A DNA stretch of 64,000 nucleotides. Origin: Stomorhina lunata. Lineage: Eukaryota > Arthropoda > Insecta > Diptera > Rhiniidae. This document shows, in pieces, positions 62,140-64,000 of the stretch. Position 1 is the first letter of the stretch. Every line of letters starts with the position of its first letter. The notes beneath the pieces were generated by a model that made no database searches, was not told the DNA's origin, and saw nothing but the letters and a program-made list of their open reading frames with translations. The position numbers were made by a program, and so were the translations under genes. Where the stretch lies: NCBI GenBank assembly GCA_933228675.1, contig OW121741.1, positions 21,373,701 through 21,437,700 on the forward strand, written 5' to 3'.

Positions 62140-64000
62140 CTTCTTCTTATTTTTTTTTTTTGTTATCCTTGACTCCCAGTGGAGAATAGGGCCTAAAAAC
62201 ATCCTTTTATATTGGACTCTATTGCGAGATGTTAGTCAAACGTCATTACAAGAATAGCTTGTTGCTCGCAACTTCGTATCAATTGACCTTCTCCACGTTC
62301 TAGCAGGTGCACCAACACGACAGCCTCTTCCCTGTGTATTCCAACGAAGCGTTTGTGAGCAATGTTAGTATTTGGCCTTCGGAGTGTGTGGCCTATCCAT
62401 TGCCATTTCCGTTGACATACCATTTCCGTTGACATAAGTAAGTCTTTATTTCTCATGCGGTTCGGCCACCATATATTAAGGATTTGCCGTAAGCGGTTGA
62501 TTGCAAAGGCTTGCAGTTGCATATCGATGGCCTTTGTGCTTTTCTAAGTTTCGCAGCCGTAATACGGTATGGACCTGACATTCGAGTTGTATATTCGTAA
62601 ATTGGTTGATATTAATATTTGCCGAGATTTCCAAATATCTCGGAGAATGCCGAATGAAGATTTTGTCTTGTTAATACTCGATGAATGTACCTACGCATCC
62701 AATAACCTCGTTATCCACATTGATGTGTATTGACGGGTTTGCACCATAGCCTCCTGGCATTATATTTTTATTGGAAATATTGATTTCCAGCCCAACTGCC
62801 AGAGATTCAACTGTGATAGCATTAGTATTTTCTTGAAGGTGGCCTAAGCTCAGGCTTAGAAGACATACGTCATCAGCATATTCCAAGTCCTCGAGTTGTT
62901 TAAAGGGTATCCATCGGATACCGCGTCTAAAATTTAAAGCCGTGCGCATTGTATTGTCGATGACAAGAATAAAAAGTATAGCGGACAAGATACATCCTTG
63001 ACTTACTCCAGTAGTGACATTGAACGGATTTGACAAATTACCTTTGCATAGGATTCGACATTTAAAATCCCCGTAATTTACGTGAATTAAGTTTAGAATT
63101 TTCGTCGACATGTTACGATTTTCTAAAATTCTCTATAGATAGCTTCAGTTGACGCTGTCAAAGGCCTTCATAAATTCGATAAACGCTTGGTACTACTGTG
63201 TTGATAAGATCAACATAAGAACGGTTCTCTCTGAACCCAAACTTATTTTCGCGGAGTGTAGAGAAATCAAAATTACTCGACTTAGTATTTTGCTCGGAAC
63301 CGGAAGTAGTGTTATACAGCTATAGTTATTGCAGTCTTCCGAGTCACCCTTTTTTTTGGTATTTTTTTCTAGTATACTTTCATTCCAGGAGGTTGGTAGA
63401 GTTTCTTCTTTGCAGAGTGTAGAGGAAACTGTGTCGTTTATTCGATTCAAAATTACTCGACTTAGTATTTTGCTCAGAATTGGAAGAAGTGTTATAACCC
63501 TGTAGTTATTGCAGTCTTCAGAGTCACCCTATTTTGGTATTTTGGCTAGTATACCTTCATTTCAGGAGGTTGGAGAGTTTCTTCTTTGCAGAGAGTATAC
63601 TTAGTATTTTGCTAGAAATTGGAAGTAGTGTTATAACCCTGTAGTTATTACAGTCTTTAGAGTCACCCTTTTTTTGGTATTTTGACTAGTATACCCCCAT
63701 TCTAGGAGATTGGCAGAGTTTCTTCTTTGCGGAGTGTAGAGGAAACTGCGTCGGTTATTAGATTCAAAACTACTAAACTTAGTATTTTGCTCGGAATTGG
63801 AAGAAGTAGTTACTGTAGTCTTTAGAGTCGCCCTTTTTTGGTATTGTAACTTCATTCCAGGAGGTTGGCACAGTTTCTTCTTTTAATATTTTACGTACAA
63901 ATGTGCGCCACAGTCTCGCTGATCCTTCAACATCACATAAAAATTCTTCGCTGAGAAATTGTCATTAGCCGGGGCCTTGTTGATCTTAAGGCTTTTTTGG
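62140..64000 (-). mobile_element. RTE-like non-LTR reverse transcriptase, degraded, runs off the window
   Basis: On the minus strand, from right to left: CQPPGMK/WNESILEKNTKKKGDSEDCN, NYSCITLLPVPSKILSRVIL, then GVSQGCILSAILFILVID and LEYADDVCLLSLS (YADD catalytic motif, near 62880), and near 62440 INRLRQILNIWWPN with KWQWIGHTLRRPN. Frames change many times. The 63270-63870 part is tandemly repeated (annotated separately). The end with TTATCCTTGACTCCCAGTGG is at 62163-62182. Confidence 0.75.
63270..63880 (-). repeat. tandem partial duplications inside the reverse transcriptase remnant
   Basis: Four copies of a segment with CTTAGTATTTTGCT (63281, 63461, 63600, 63778) and GGAGGTTGG.AGAGTTTCTT, spaced about 140-180 bp. 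They repeat the same N-terminal RT coding part. Confidence 0.8.

Overview
The window is from a higher fly, most likely a calyptrate (blowfly or house fly type). It is very AT-rich and full of degraded non-LTR retroelements, mariner-type remnants, palindromic AT-rich satellites and small dispersed elements. This is eukaryotic nuclear DNA: the genes are spliced, and there are no operons, ribosome binding sites or CRISPR arrays. The lineage is inferred from the gene content and repeat style, not proven.

Positions 1-28722 hold the 3' part of one large plus-strand gene, blue cheese (bchs), the fly orthologue of human WDFY3/ALFY. I could join twenty exons in frame into 3190 residues plus a stop. 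They run through a helical N-terminal body, a concanavalin/laminin-G-like segment, PH-BEACH, BEACH, WD40 blades with an acidic Ser-rich insert carrying a candidate LC3-interacting motif, and a C-terminal FYVE finger. The first exons and the promoter lie upstream. Most introns are 50-120 bp, but seven are long and filled with gene-specific or dispersed repeats. The last intron (18347-28556, 10.2 kb) splits the FYVE finger. A good candidate alternative last exon (18495-18543) lies just inside it and would give a protein without a complete FYVE.

That last intron contains retroelement pieces, a 2 kb dispersed element, and a 2.6 kb large palindrome whose arms each carry a small Cys-rich ORF. From 28.7 kb to 46 kb there is 3' flank, satellite arrays, rearranged endonuclease and mariner fragments, and a broken copy of the proteasome gene Rpn1. 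The Rpn1 copy is interrupted by a 1.9 kb element with a 425 bp near-perfect palindrome and a small spliced gene with a SAM-like region. Two stretches of non-LTR sequence with RNase H domains follow. At 46270-46614 there is a small intact two-exon gene for a cathepsin-propeptide-like (I29, crammer/CTLA-2 type) inhibitor.

From 48 kb to 54 kb, a 31 bp palindromic satellite has been split by a 4.8 kb TIR element. That element carries a dispersed element, which in turn carries a broken DD41D mariner. From 54 kb to 64 kb there is AT-rich sequence, 30 bp palindromic satellite blocks linked to a tRNA-like B-box sequence, hairpins, AT microsatellites, and a degraded reverse transcriptase on the minus strand that runs off the end.

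The two convincing host genes are bchs (selective autophagy scaffold) and the I29 inhibitor (cysteine-protease control). I see no sequence evidence that they are co-regulated. The most unusual features are the alternative FYVE-less end, the palindromic element with the SAM-like gene, the palindrome with Cys-rich ORFs, and large inverted repeat pairs that flank the FYVE exon.
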